Of a DNA stretch of 64,000 nt, positions 8,594-19,633 are shown in pieces; within the stretch, counting starts at the first letter, position 1, and each line of letters opens with the position of its first letter. Location: contig JAIYCY010000017.1 in NCBI GenBank assembly GCA_027487775.1, positions 62,001 to 126,000 on the forward strand, written 5' to 3'. The notes beneath the pieces are model-generated. The model was not told where the DNA came from and made no database searches. It saw nothing but the letters and a program-made list of their open reading frames with translations. A program made the position numbers and the translations under genes. The stretch is from Planctomycetaceae bacterium. Its GTDB lineage: Bacteria > Planctomycetota > Phycisphaerae > Tepidisphaerales > Tepidisphaeraceae.

Positions 8594-10303
8594 ATGCAGC
8601 CCGCGCACCAACCAACTCGTGGATCGAACTTCCATCGCATCGGCCCGCTTCTGCACGCGACCGCCGGGCTTTCCTGCTTGCTTCTTCTCGCAAGTCACAC
8701 CCACGCCAACACCTTCGATCGCATCGTCGTCTTCGGCGATTCGTTGTCGGACGTGGGCAACGTCGCCGACCTCACATTCGGTCTTGCGCCCGGCGCCGGT
8801 TACTTCCAAGGTCGATTCAGCAACGGACCCGTCTGGGTCGAAAAACTCGCCGACTCTTTCAATATCGCAAGGCCCACTCGATCTCGCGCAGGCGGACGCG
8901 ATTACGCTCACGGCGGAGTCAAAACAGGCTCCGGCTCGACCTCACTCTTCCTCTTCATCACCGCGCCAAACATCGGAACTCAGATCAATCAGTTCCTCGC
9001 CACAAATCCCACCCGACCCACCGACCTCTATGTCGTCTGGGGCGGCGCGAATGACTTCTTCGACGGACAAACCAACGTCACCATCCCAGCTTCAAACATC
9101 GCACAACACGTCACCTCTCTCACCAACGCCGGCGCAAAACACGTCCTCATTCCCAATCTTCCACCCCTGGGCGAAACTCCTCGCTTTAACACCAGCCAGA
9201 CCGACCGCGCCGCCTTCAACGCCCGCACCGCCAGCTACAATGCCGACCTCGCTCAACGACTCAGCACGCTCGCCACCCAAACCTCCGCCAACCTCTATCC
9301 GCTCCAAGTCGACGATCGATTCGCCGACATTCTCGCGGCCCCCTCAACCTTCGGTTTCACCAACGTCACCACGCGGGCCCTCAATGGATCCACCGTCGTC
9401 AGCAATCCTGATCAATTCCTCTTCTTCGACGACGTGCATCCGACACGCGTCGGGCATGATCTGATCGCGGAGTCGGCTTTCGGACTGCTCAGCCTTCGCG
9501 AGTTGGCGGGCAGCGCAAGCACCCTCGACTGGACCAACGACGCGTCTTGGAAACCTTCGGTCAGACCCGACCGCTTCAGCGATGTACAGCTGCGCTCGAC
9601 CTCGCCCCGACGCGTCGATCTGGATACATCGGCGGCCGCACGTCGCGTGACCGTCGCGTCGCAGTCCCTGCTCGATCTGACTGCACGACTCTCACTCAAC
9701 GAATCGCTCCGCGTTGAAACCGGCGGATCGCTCGGCGTGACGCTCAGCGCCGCAGGCTCATCGCTCGTCGAAGCGGCACAGATCGTCATGTCGGCGGGCA
9801 GCGAATTGAAGGTGAACCGGTCGGACGGATTCTTGCCCACGCCAGGCGATCGCTATGAAATCGGACTCGCGGACGTCCTGAACGTCAATGCCAACATCCT
9901 CGGCATCGATGCCCTGCCTGGCCTGCAATTCTCCATCGAGACGGCCGGTCGATCGCTCGGACTACTCGCCTCCGCCACCCCCGGCGATGTCGATCTGAAC
10001 GGACTGGTCGGTTTCTCAGATCTACTCGTCCTCGCACGCAACTACGGATCAACGTCGTCCACGCCATGGCACTGCGGCGACCTCGACCGCAGCGGCGCTG
10101 TCGACTTCGCCGACCTCTTGATCCTTGCCCGAAACTACGGCCCCTCGACCCTGCCCACGTCGCACGACGGAATCGGTCTCCAAGTCTGGTCGGACTTCCA
10201 ACTCGCCATGCAAATCGTCCCAGAACCAAGCACACTCGGTCTGATCGGGTCGATCGGACTGCTCGCGAGCCGATCAAGGCGATCGACACGCGTGCTGCGA
10301 TGA
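8594..10303 (+). CDS. GDSL/SGNH esterase with dockerin-like repeats and PEP-CTERM tail
   Basis: This encodes 569 residues. A signal peptide (about 20-40) precedes an SGNH hydrolase domain with block I G-D-S-L-S-D (Ser50), G-G-A-N-D as block III, and block V D-D-V-H-P (Asp279, His282). It should cleave ester bonds outside the cytoplasm, perhaps on polysaccharide or lipid. Residues about 300-455 are a beta-rich region resembling planctomycete autotransporter-like repeats. Two dockerin type I-like repeats follow (G-D-V-D-L-N-G and G-D-L-D-R-S-G, each with L-A-R-N-Y-G). The protein ends with V-P-E-P-S, a hydrophobic helix and an Arg-rich tail. ATG 8594 is preceded 6 nt upstream by TACCAT, a weak -10. 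Confidence 0.9.
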   Translation: MQPAHQPTRGSNFHRIGPLLHATAGLSCLLLLASHTHANTFDRIVVFGDSLSDVGNVADLTFGLAPGAGYFQGRFSNGPVWVEKLADSFNIARPTRSRAGGRDYAHGGVKTGSGSTSLFLFITAPNIGTQINQFLATNPTRPTDLYVVWGGANDFFDGQTNVTIPASNIAQHVTSLTNAGAKHVLIPNLPPLGETPRFNTSQTDRAAFNARTASYNADLAQRLSTLATQTSANLYPLQVDDRFADILAAPSTFGFTNVTTRALNGSTVVSNPDQFLFFDDVHPTRVGHDLIAESAFGLLSLRELAGSASTLDWTNDASWKPSVRPDRFSDVQLRSTSPRRVDLDTSAAARRVTVASQSLLDLTARLSLNESLRVETGGSLGVTLSAAGSSLVEAAQIVMSAGSELKVNRSDGFLPTPGDRYEIGLADVLNVNANILGIDALPGLQFSIETAGRSLGLLASATPGDVDLNGLVGFSDLLVLARNYGSTSSTPWHCGDLDRSGAVDFADLLILARNYGPSTLPTSHDGIGLQVWSDFQLAMQIVPEPSTLGLIGSIGLLASRSRRSTRVLR

Positions 10304-10322
10304 TTCAAATCGCAACACAAAA

Positions 10323-11378
10323 TCAAACCGCTCGGATGTTGATGCTGGCCGGGTCGGGAGGCTCGGCGATACCCGTGATGCAGATCGCCTTCTTGCCCCG
10401 GAACTGACCGATCGTTCCGCTGAACTTCCGCCGACCTTCCACGTCGATGATCACATCTTCGTCGATCCGCTTGTCCGTCGTGATCACATCGCCCGGCCTA
10501 AGCGTCAGCAAATCGCTCAGGCGGATCGACGTCTGCGCCAGCACCGCGTGCATATCCACCCGGGCCACGCCCACATTCCGATGCAGGCGTCGTACCGATT
10601 CGTCGTTCTGACCTTTACGCTGATAGTTAAACCACGTCTGGCTGCTCAGCTTGGTCACAATCGGCTCGATCACGTTGTACGGAATGCACAGGCTCATCGT
10701 CCCCGTGCGGTTCCCCATCTTCAATTCAAAACCGACGACAACAACCGTTTCGTTCGGCGGAACGATCTGAACGAGCTGCGGGTTGGACTCAAAATCGTGA
10801 ACTTTGAACGTCACGGGCGTGATGTTGCTCCACGCTTCGGAAAGGTGATTGGTCGCGCGATCGGTGATCCGCTCGACAAGCCGCTGCTCAATCTGCGTGA
10901 GCGGCCTCTGAGGAATGAACAAATCCGCATTGCTCCCCCCGAGCAGACGATCAATGATCGGATAAACGATCAACGGACTTAGCTCCAGGCACACTTGTCC
11001 ATCGAGTTGATCACTCTTAAGCAAGTTAAAGCAGGTCGGATTCGGCAGCGAGTGAATGAATTCGCTATAGGTCAGCTGCTCGAGGTTGGCGACCGAGACT
11101 TCGATGATGGTGCGAAGAAAACCAGAAAGACTCGCGCCAAAGTTTCGCCCGAAGCCTTCATGCAACGCTTCCAGCGCACGCATCTGATCCTTCGAAACAC
11201 GCTCCGGACGCTTGAAGTCGTAAATCGCATGATCAATGTTCTCGACGATGCGACCGCCGACGTAGCTCACCGCCTGGACCGGGCCGGCATGCTTCGGCTC
11301 ATCAATGGCAGCAATCGAACCTCCGTCCACAGCGGCGAGGAGGGCGTCGACCTCGGATTGGTCTAAAATGTCACCCAC
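10323..11378 (-). CDS. fliM: flagellar motor switch protein FliM
   Basis: FliM is the CheY-P-binding and torque-switching component of the flagellar C-ring. This copy has 351 residues. The N-terminal I-L-D-Q-S-E-V-D-A-L-L segment (4-14) is the CheY-binding peptide plus linker. The middle domain contains G-F-G-R-N and a C-F-N-L-L-K segment, and the C-terminal SpoA-like domain has L-R-P-G-D-V-I. It starts with GTG at 11378, with a strong GGGAGGT at 11387-11393, 8 nt upstream. It stands alone here, without fliN or other flagellar genes beside it. The 14-bp tandem repeat at 11434-11495 lies in its upstream region. Confidence 0.95.
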   Translation of the reverse strand: MGDILDQSEVDALLAAVDGGSIAAIDEPKHAGPVQAVSYVGGRIVENIDHAIYDFKRPERVSKDQMRALEALHEGFGRNFGASLSGFLRTIIEVSVANLEQLTYSEFIHSLPNPTCFNLLKSDQLDGQVCLELSPLIVYPIIDRLLGGSNADLFIPQRPLTQIEQRLVERITDRATNHLSEAWSNITPVTFKVHDFESNPQLVQIVPPNETVVVVGFELKMGNRTGTMSLCIPYNVIEPIVTKLSSQTWFNYQRKGQNDESVRRLHRNVGVARVDMHAVLAQTSIRLSDLLTLRPGDVITTDKRIDEDVIIDVEGRRKFSGTIGQFRGKKAICITGIAEPPDPASINIRAV

Positions 11379-11815
11379 GAATTGCGACCTCCCTGTCGCG
11401 GCTGTCTGTGGTTGGATCTGCTTCGTCGTCGCTCGCGTCCATTCACTCGCGTCCGTTCACTCGCGTCCGTTCACTCGTGTCCATTCACTCGCGTTTGCGC
11501 ACGAGCAACGGCGTCGTCACGCACCTGCCAATCGACCGTCCCGACTGGACCTCGATCAGTATTATCGGCAAATCGCTTCATCTTTCCATACCCGCTTCCG
11601 ATGACGACGAATCGCCCCCGCCCGCCCAATCCCCATGCCGGGCGATCGGATTCTCTCGGGCAAGGAAGACAACCTCACCGGAATGTGCATAAACTGCTCA
11701 TCGAGCGACGGATTCGCTCGAAACATGGCCGGAGACGACGGCGTCCTCTCCTTGAATCATGTCCTGTTCGACTTCCCCCAAAATCGGCCAAGCATTCAAT
11801 CACGGGCAAGCCACC
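11379..11815. other. divergent intergenic region fliM / surface protein gene
   Basis: Apart from the fliM ribosome-binding site and the 14-bp repeat array, I see no gene here. The open frames crossing it are driven by the repeat and look non-coding. Confidence 0.5.
11434..11495. repeat. 14-bp tandem repeat upstream of fliM
   Basis: Four 14-bp copies, CGCGTCCATTCACT with A/G and C/T changes, follow each other (11434, 11448, 11462, 11476), and a fifth partial copy ends at 11495. The array lies 56 bp before the fliM start. Confidence 0.85.
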
Positions 11816-14057
<2,242 letters not shown>

Positions 14058-14062
<5 letters not shown>

Positions 14063-14114
14063 TCTGATCAGCTTACCCGCTTGATCTCATCAGCGTTCCC
14101 GCTTGATCTCATCA
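14058..14114. repeat. 22-bp tandem repeat starting at a stop codon
   Basis: Two full 22-bp units start at 14058 and 14080, and a third copy of 13 bp starts at 14102. Each begins CTTGATCT and contains ATCAGC. The first unit contains the TGA stop (14060-14062). The preceding coding bases (GATCAGCGTACCGA) resemble the end of the unit, so the array looks like repeated duplication of the gene's 3' end. Confidence 0.8.
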
Positions 14115-14145
14115 GGCCCACCAATCATCGCGCGACACGATCGGG

Positions 14146-14151
14146 TAAACT
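14146..14151 (+). promoter_or_regulatory. -10-like TAAACT, 6 nt before glycosidase start
   Basis: TAAACT ends 6 nt before the ATG at 14158, and no Shine-Dalgarno is present. This is consistent with a leaderless transcript. Confidence 0.35.
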
Positions 14152-14157
14152 GCACTC

Positions 14158-16329
14158 ATGCCACGATCACATCGGCCAACGCTACCCGCCCTCTCGCGTC
14201 TACTCCTCGCTGGTCTGCTCCTAACCTCTCACCACGCCACCAAGGCCAATCAGCCCAGCCCGACGCATCTCAACTCGTCGATCCACAACCCAACATCCAA
14301 CGAAGCGCCCCCGCAGAACCACATCCAGCCCGCCGACCTCGACGCACTCGGACAGCTCCGCGCCATCGTCGATTGGCCCGCCAGCATCTGGGCGCGATCC
14401 AGCGTCTGGATCGTCCAAAACGACTGGCAACGCATCACCCAGCAATGGAACCTCACCCACACCCAATGGAACCACGACGGCACCCAACTCTCCGCCGCCT
14501 TCCCGATCGAACCCGCCCCGATCCTCCTGCAGCAATCCCACCGTCCACAAAGTGACCACTCCCGATTGAGCTACCAACTCCACGCAAAACAGCGCGTCGA
14601 TCTCAACGGCATCTACTGGTTTCTCGATGTCCGCGTCGATGATTTCCGGGACGGCGAAATCGAAATCGCCCATCAACGCGTCCCACTCCCCGCCGATTTC
14701 AACGTCAAAGAACTCGGGGCCGCACATGCTTCACATCTGACCATCCGATCACGCGACAAGCTCAAACAGATCACCCTCAACTTCGGCTCGCCGCGAGACA
14801 TTCAAATCCAGGACGCACGCGCATTCGGGCCAACCAATGACGTCTTTCAGGTCTTCGTCCAGTTTCATGCCGGGCCGCTCTCGTCCGACATCCACGCCGG
14901 CTTCGATGTCGATGTCAAGGCGACTCTTCGACCCGCTTCCGAGCCCGTTCGGATTGATCTTGCCTCCGATGGCGTCTCGCATCGCTACGACGGCATGGGT
15001 GGAAACTTTGTCTATGCGATCGATCACCCCGCCACGCGAAAAAATCTCGCAGAGCTTTCGCCAGCCTGGGCCCGCATCGGTGTCGACCTGCGACTCTGGG
15101 AACCGTCCAACGACAACGACGATCCAACAATATTCAAGCCCCAGCCGCCAGAGCGAAACACGCCCGAATCAATCCGCCTGCGCGAACGATTCACACTCGA
15201 TCGCGAACTCGCCCGCCGCGCGCAAGGCAACGTCATCGCCAGCGTCTGGTATCCGCCCGAATGGCTCATGGATCAGCCGCACCACGACCCGCATCACTGG
15301 CGCGAACACGCCGGCACCATCGCTCGCGATCGCTGGCCCGAACTCATCGAATCGATCCAAAGCTATCTGCTGCATCTCAAATCCATCGGATGCGAACCCA
15401 AGCTCTTCTCCTTCAACGAAAGCGACCTCGGCGTCTATCTCAAACTCGACGGCGAATCCAAACGCGATCTCTACCGCGCGCTCGGCGAGGCACTCCAACA
15501 AGCCGGCCTTTCCACCAAACTCCTGCTCGGCGACTGCGCTTCACTTCGCGAAGGCTGGACACAAATCCAACCCACGCTCCACGATCCCCATGCGATGCGA
15601 CACATTGGTGCCATCGCCTATCACGTCTGGTCAGGCGAACGCGACATGTGGGACACCTGGAGCGATCTCGCCCGACGACTCAATCTCCCGCTTCTCGTCA
15701 CCGAGGCCGGCGTCGATGCCGGCGCATGGCGCAACCATGCATTCAACCGACCCATCAACGCACTCCGCTCCGCAGACCGCTACGTCCGACTCATCTCCGA
15801 GGGCCGCGTCAATGCACTGCTCGAATGGGAATGGACCGGCGACTACTCGCTCTTTGAAGATCGCGATGGACGTCTTCTCTACACCTCACGCGCACAACTC
15901 ATCCGACAGCTCCACGACCTCACACCAACTCCCGCGCTCGTCATGCAAACCACGCCACACCCCGACATCGCAGCAGCGGTCCTTCGACGAGCACCAAACT
16001 CCAATGCCAACGCCGACGTGGCGTGGGTCATCCACCTCGTCAACACCGGCCCAGCTCGTGACATCACGCTCGAAAATCTCGACCTCGAAACCCGCAGCCC
16101 CCACCAGATCAACCACGCCGATCAAACAACCCCCGATCAAATGACCCAAATGAGCCTCGAACTGCACGTCCTCGATCTTGCCAGCCCACCCATCGAGTCG
16201 ATCTCTTCCAGACCCTCTCAAATCCTCAACACCCAACAAAAAACCATCGCGCAACAAAAAACCATCGCGCTGCGTCTGCCCGCGGGCGCGATGGTCAGTC
16301 TTGTCTTGCGAGATCAACCTCGCAACTGA
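14158..16329 (+). CDS. exported clan GH-A glycoside hydrolase (GH30/GH39-like)
   Basis: This encodes 723 residues with a signal peptide (1-30). Residues about 45-275 form an all-beta N-terminal region of unknown type. A (beta/alpha)8 catalytic domain follows, opening with Y-D-G-M-G-G-N-F, which resembles the GH30 entry strand. The acid/base candidate is Glu421 in S-F-N-E-S and the nucleophile candidate is Glu516 in V-T-E-A-G, spaced as in clan GH-A. A W-E-W-T-G strand and a C-terminal beta domain complete it. It should hydrolyse a polysaccharide outside the cell; I cannot name the substrate. An in-frame 18-bp duplication (16234-16269) repeats Q-Q-K-T-I-A near the C-terminus. Confidence 0.8.
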   Translation: MPRSHRPTLPALSRLLLAGLLLTSHHATKANQPSPTHLNSSIHNPTSNEAPPQNHIQPADLDALGQLRAIVDWPASIWARSSVWIVQNDWQRITQQWNLTHTQWNHDGTQLSAAFPIEPAPILLQQSHRPQSDHSRLSYQLHAKQRVDLNGIYWFLDVRVDDFRDGEIEIAHQRVPLPADFNVKELGAAHASHLTIRSRDKLKQITLNFGSPRDIQIQDARAFGPTNDVFQVFVQFHAGPLSSDIHAGFDVDVKATLRPASEPVRIDLASDGVSHRYDGMGGNFVYAIDHPATRKNLAELSPAWARIGVDLRLWEPSNDNDDPTIFKPQPPERNTPESIRLRERFTLDRELARRAQGNVIASVWYPPEWLMDQPHHDPHHWREHAGTIARDRWPELIESIQSYLLHLKSIGCEPKLFSFNESDLGVYLKLDGESKRDLYRALGEALQQAGLSTKLLLGDCASLREGWTQIQPTLHDPHAMRHIGAIAYHVWSGERDMWDTWSDLARRLNLPLLVTEAGVDAGAWRNHAFNRPINALRSADRYVRLISEGRVNALLEWEWTGDYSLFEDRDGRLLYTSRAQLIRQLHDLTPTPALVMQTTPHPDIAAAVLRRAPNSNANADVAWVIHLVNTGPARDITLENLDLETRSPHQINHADQTTPDQMTQMSLELHVLDLASPPIESISSRPSQILNTQQKTIAQQKTIALRLPAGAMVSLVLRDQPRN
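16234..16269. repeat. 18-bp in-frame tandem duplication
   Basis: CAACAAAAAACCATCGCG occurs twice in a row (16234-16251 and 16252-16269) inside the glycosidase gene and adds six residues. Confidence 0.9.
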
Positions 16330-16422
16330 TTGTCTCATCCGATTTCAGACCGCAGAAGAAAGCCCGTCGCACGTTTGCTGCAATCAAGCGGTCCAAAACA
16401 ATCAAGCAGGCCGAACCGGACA

Positions 16423-16779
16423 TCACGCGCTGAACGAGTGCCCACAGCCGCAACTGCTCGTCGCGTTCGGGTTCTTAAACACAAACCCACGGCCCATCAC
16501 CTCGTCCTTGAAGTCGATCTCAACGCCTTCGAGATACAACAAACTCTTGGAATCGATCACAACCTTCACGCCGCCCGAAGTGAACTCTTCGTCCGTCTCA
16601 CCCGGCGCGTCCTCAACCAAATCAAGCACATAGCTGAAACCCGAGCACCCTCCGCCCTTCACGCCCACGCGGAGCCACGTCTTCTCCTCCGGCAGGCCCT
16701 GCTCGGTGACGATGCTCTTGATTTCCTTGATCGCTGAATCCGAAAGACGGATCGGGCTGACTTCAACTGGTGTGGACAT
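16423..16779 (-). CDS. A-type iron-sulfur carrier (IscA/ErpA/HesB)
   Basis: A-type carriers pass Fe-S clusters from the scaffold to target enzymes. The protein is 118 residues, a normal length. The three conserved cysteines are present: G-G-G-C-S-G in the middle and C-G-C-G-H near the C-terminus. ATG 16779 is supported by AAAGGAG ending 9 nt upstream; the longer frame to 16800 would include this site in the coding part. No other isc or suf genes are nearby, so I cannot say whether it acts as IscA, SufA or ErpA. Confidence 0.9.
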   Translation of the reverse strand: MSTPVEVSPIRLSDSAIKEIKSIVTEQGLPEEKTWLRVGVKGGGCSGFSYVLDLVEDAPGETDEEFTSGGVKVVIDSKSLLYLEGVEIDFKDEVMGRGFVFKNPNATSSCGCGHSFSA

Positions 16780-16901
16780 GATTTCAATCTCCTTTAGCAA
16801 TGCGTAAGCTCAAAACTGCGACACGGTCGCAATCACGAACTCCAAAAGAATAGGCCGTCGACATGCGGAGATCAATCTTATCGATCGATCTGCATTCTCT
16901 G

Positions 16902-16932
16902 CCATGCGTCCCCCATGCGTCCCCCATGCGTC
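16902..16932. repeat. 11-bp tandem repeat
   Basis: CCATGCGTCCC occurs at 16902 and 16913, with a third partial copy at 16924-16932, upstream of the Fe-S carrier gene. Confidence 0.75.
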
Positions 16933-17029
16933 AGAATCGCGATCGTGTGGCCTGTCGAGTGTAACGACTGGCGCGATTGAACGATTCAGAGCGGAAACCA
17001 CGCCCCCATCTTCAATTTTCAACGACCGG

Positions 17030-17035
17030 TAAACT
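17030..17035 (+). promoter_or_regulatory. -10-like TAAACT, 8 nt before TadG-like start
   Basis: TAAACT lies 8 nt before the GTG at 17044. It supports that codon as a leaderless start in preference to the ATG at 17080. Confidence 0.35.
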
Positions 17036-17043
17036 GATCGCAG

Positions 17044-18171
17044 GTGGGCGACGACCATCAAACATTCGATGACACATACATGGGAAAGCTGACTCATCAA
17101 CGCCCGGCGGCTTCAGAAGCGGCCCGCGGCGCTGCATTGGTGTGGGCGACGGTCACCACGGTGCTCGTCATGCTCTTTGCTTCGTTCGCGGTTGATTTGG
17201 GTCGCGTGATGGTCGCTCGCAGTGAATTGCAGGCGGCCGCGGATTCCGCAGCCCGCGCTGGCGTCAATGTCTTCCAAGCCACACGTTCCTCCACCAACGC
17301 CGTCTCAGCTGCCGTCGCCTCCGCCTCAGAAAATCGCGCTGACGCCACGCCCGTCGCGCTCGATCCCAACCTCGACGTGCAAATCGGCGTCTGGAACGCA
17401 ACCAACCGCACCTTCACGCCCTCCTCATCTCCCACTCCCAACGCAAACGCCGTACGCGTCACCGCACGACGCATCGCGGCCCGCAATAACGCCACACCCC
17501 TCACCTTCGCCTCGCTCATCGGCGTGCCATCCATCGATATCGAACGATCCGCCATCGCAATGGTCGCTCAGCCTAACTCCACCACGGCAGACGTCGCCGG
17601 TCGAGGCAACGCCTTCTCAGGCGGGCAACCCGTCAATACCTTCCTCTACGATCCCTGGGGAGGCGAAACCGTCAGCGCCTCTCTCACCCCAACCAGACTT
17701 AACGCGTTCGAATTACGCCCCGGTGCTACCATGACCTTCGCCGCCACAGGGTCTGTCAGCTTCCAATCATGGAGCGGCATATGGAACGGCCCCGAAGGCA
17801 ACGGCGCGCCCACCTCCCTGATGTTCCCCGACAACCACCCCGGCATGGGCGACATCATCGCCCCTGGAATGTCACTCATCGCCGTCTTCCTCGACGACAC
17901 CAACCCCACCGCTCACGCAGGCTCTCGCCCCGCGCGACTCGACTTCTCCACACCCGCCGCTCGCAACTACACACAACTCACACCCCAACTCCGCCAACCC
18001 TTCTTCATCGGAACCGGCACCAATCCCGACGGTTCCAAACGCGCAGTCGTCGTCCCACAAGGCGCAACAAGACTCTTTTTCGGCACCATGGATGCCGTCG
18101 CATGGCGCGACAACGCAGGCGTCTTACAAGTCAATATCCAACAACTTGGTTCCGTCATCACCGCACGCTGA
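17044..18171 (+). CDS. TadG/TadE-like Flp pilus-type membrane protein
   Basis: This encodes 375 residues. One transmembrane helix (about 28-48) is followed by the TadG-like pattern D-L-G-R-V-M-V-A-R-S-E-L-Q-A-A-A-D-S-A-A (50-69), in which the helix continues outside the membrane. The rest (about 180-375) is a secreted beta-rich domain with no motif I know. TadG-like proteins are minor parts of Tad/Flp pili, but no other tad gene is near, so this may be a stand-alone surface protein. I chose GTG 17044 because of the -10 element just upstream; ATG 17080 is the alternative and shortens it by 12 residues. Confidence 0.75.
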   Translation: MGDDHQTFDDTYMGKLTHQRPAASEAARGAALVWATVTTVLVMLFASFAVDLGRVMVARSELQAAADSAARAGVNVFQATRSSTNAVSAAVASASENRADATPVALDPNLDVQIGVWNATNRTFTPSSSPTPNANAVRVTARRIAARNNATPLTFASLIGVPSIDIERSAIAMVAQPNSTTADVAGRGNAFSGGQPVNTFLYDPWGGETVSASLTPTRLNAFELRPGATMTFAATGSVSFQSWSGIWNGPEGNGAPTSLMFPDNHPGMGDIIAPGMSLIAVFLDDTNPTAHAGSRPARLDFSTPAARNYTQLTPQLRQPFFIGTGTNPDGSKRAVVVPQGATRLFFGTMDAVAWRDNAGVLQVNIQQLGSVITAR

Positions 18172-18238
18172 TCCTCCAATCCAATCCACGCGTGACCAAA
18201 TCCACACGCGATCAAACCCACGCCTCACCACGCCACCA

Positions 18239-18877
18239 TCAAGGTGCGGCCACACGCCTGAGCGTCAACGGCTCCTCCGCATACGCACGCGCAGTGTCGG
18301 CGGCCTTCAACAGGTTGCGAAGACTCTCCCGCGTTCCCACCAAACCAGGAACCTCCCAACCCTCCTCGCCTCCCACAAGATCAAATCGACCCATATTCTC
18401 GCCGATCCATTCCCCCTTCACCCGCTTCAAATTCAAAACGCTCACCGACTCATCCAACGCACTGATCCGCAAATAATAAAATGGCGTAAACGATAACGAT
18501 TCATTCGGCGAAGCATCATCCGTCGTCTTCGTTCGAATCGCCGCAAAGTACACGCCCCCGCCCACGTCAAACACCTCAAGCTCCGCCTTCTGTCCAGCTA
18601 AACGGTGCGGAGGTTCAATCTCAACTCGATATGCATCCGACTTGCTCCCATCGTCCTTCAACTCCCGACTGATCCTCACCCGACCAGGCCGCGGCATCTC
18701 ATCTTCCTTCAACTCCAAAAAACCAAAATCCACCACTTCATAAACCCCCTCAAGATGACTCACCTCCCGACGATCTTCGTTCGCAAGCCGAACAAACGAA
18801 TACGCCCCATGATCACAACCCACCAGCAACATCCCCATCAACCAACATCCCAGCCAAATCATTCCAAAACCACGCAT
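18239..18877 (-). CDS. lipoprotein of unknown function
   Basis: This encodes 212 residues with a lipoprotein signal: a hydrophobic core ending in L-L-V-G-C (Cys near residue 21). The mature part is mostly beta strand and charged, with no recognised domain. The start ATG at 18877 has a strong GAGGAGG 5 nt upstream, so the longer frame (from 18895) is rejected. It is convergent with the TadG-like gene. Confidence 0.75.
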   Translation of the reverse strand: MRGFGMIWLGCWLMGMLLVGCDHGAYSFVRLANEDRREVSHLEGVYEVVDFGFLELKEDEMPRPGRVRISRELKDDGSKSDAYRVEIEPPHRLAGQKAELEVFDVGGGVYFAAIRTKTTDDASPNESLSFTPFYYLRISALDESVSVLNLKRVKGEWIGENMGRFDLVGGEEGWEVPGLVGTRESLRNLLKAADTARAYAEEPLTLRRVAAP

Positions 18878-19068
18878 GGAAACCTCCTCATCCAATCAAA
18901 ACAGCCTACGCCCCCGCCTTCACCCCAGCTTGGCGCGCCAACCCCTGCCACGCAAGCCCATTTCAACCGCCAAACCCCGATCAACCCCGACCTTTCTGTC
19001 GCAATCGTCAACCTGCAACCGCACTTGATTTCGAGCCTCAAATCGGAAATACTTCAGGACTCGCACAC

Positions 19069-19151
19069 GGGCGTGTAGCGAAGTGGCCAAACGCATCAGA
19101 CTGTAAATCTGACGACTTATGTCTTCGAAGGTTCGAATCCTTCCGCGCCCA
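19069..19151 (+). tRNA. tRNA-Tyr (anticodon GTA)
   Basis: The sequence folds as a class II tRNA with a long variable arm. The acceptor stem is GGGCGTG (19069-19075) with CGCGCCC (19144-19150). The anticodon stem is TCAGA/TCTGA around the loop CTGTAAA with GTA at 19103-19105. The T arm is GAAGG-TTCGAAT-CCTTC. The discriminator is A19151. CCA is not encoded and must be added. It is the only tRNA I see in the window. Confidence 0.95.
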
Positions 19152-19633
19152 ATCAACTGATCGAAATCCCACCCGCCGATCAGACCTACCGCCCCAACCG
19201 CACACAACCACTCGATTACTTCTGATATCTCGACTCCTTCTGATATCTCGACTCCTGATATCCCGATCCCGCCTGATGCCCAACCGATGAACTTTCGGCC
19301 CGGTTGCGTTTCGCCTGTCGGTGCGCGGGCCGAACGAATGTGCGCGCGAGCGTGAAGATTGCGCGCCCGAGCATCGCCAAAACGCCTCATTCTGCCGCGT
19401 GTTGGATGCCACTTCGGGTCGATTCGTCCGAAGCAACAGCCCGTGTTGATCCGCTTTCGAGCTCAAACACGGAAATCTTTGTCAAAATCGTCGTTGGCGC
19501 TGCGCGCCTGCGGACGCAACCGCGCAGCGCGCCCCTTGAAATAGAGATGCCTGGTGCCCAAATCAACTTCAATGCACGCGGCACGCAACACAAACCTCGT
19601 CGATCGCCTTCCGAAACACTCCAAACTCATGCG
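19152..19633. other. intergenic region after tRNA-Tyr
   Basis: I find no gene here. It holds the 18-bp tandem repeat at 19220-19270. Confidence 0.5.
19220..19270. repeat. 18-bp tandem repeat
   Basis: TTCTGATATCTCGACTCC occurs at 19220 and again at 19238, followed by a diverged partial copy (TGATATCCCGATCCC, 19256-19270). Confidence 0.8.

Noticed and set aside
11434-11495. Possible CRISPR array
   Set aside because: Units are contiguous, 14 bp, with no spacers, and no cas genes are present.
18180-18235. Degenerate 15-17-bp repeats (CCAATCCACGCG, CAAATCCACACGCG, CAAACCCACGCC) after the TadG-like gene
   Set aside because: Similarity between units is weak and spacing irregular, so I could not separate it from biased base composition.
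19069-19151. tRNA-Tyr as integration site of a mobile element
   Set aside because: No integrase, no repeat of the tRNA 3' end, and downstream genes are housekeeping (pnt).
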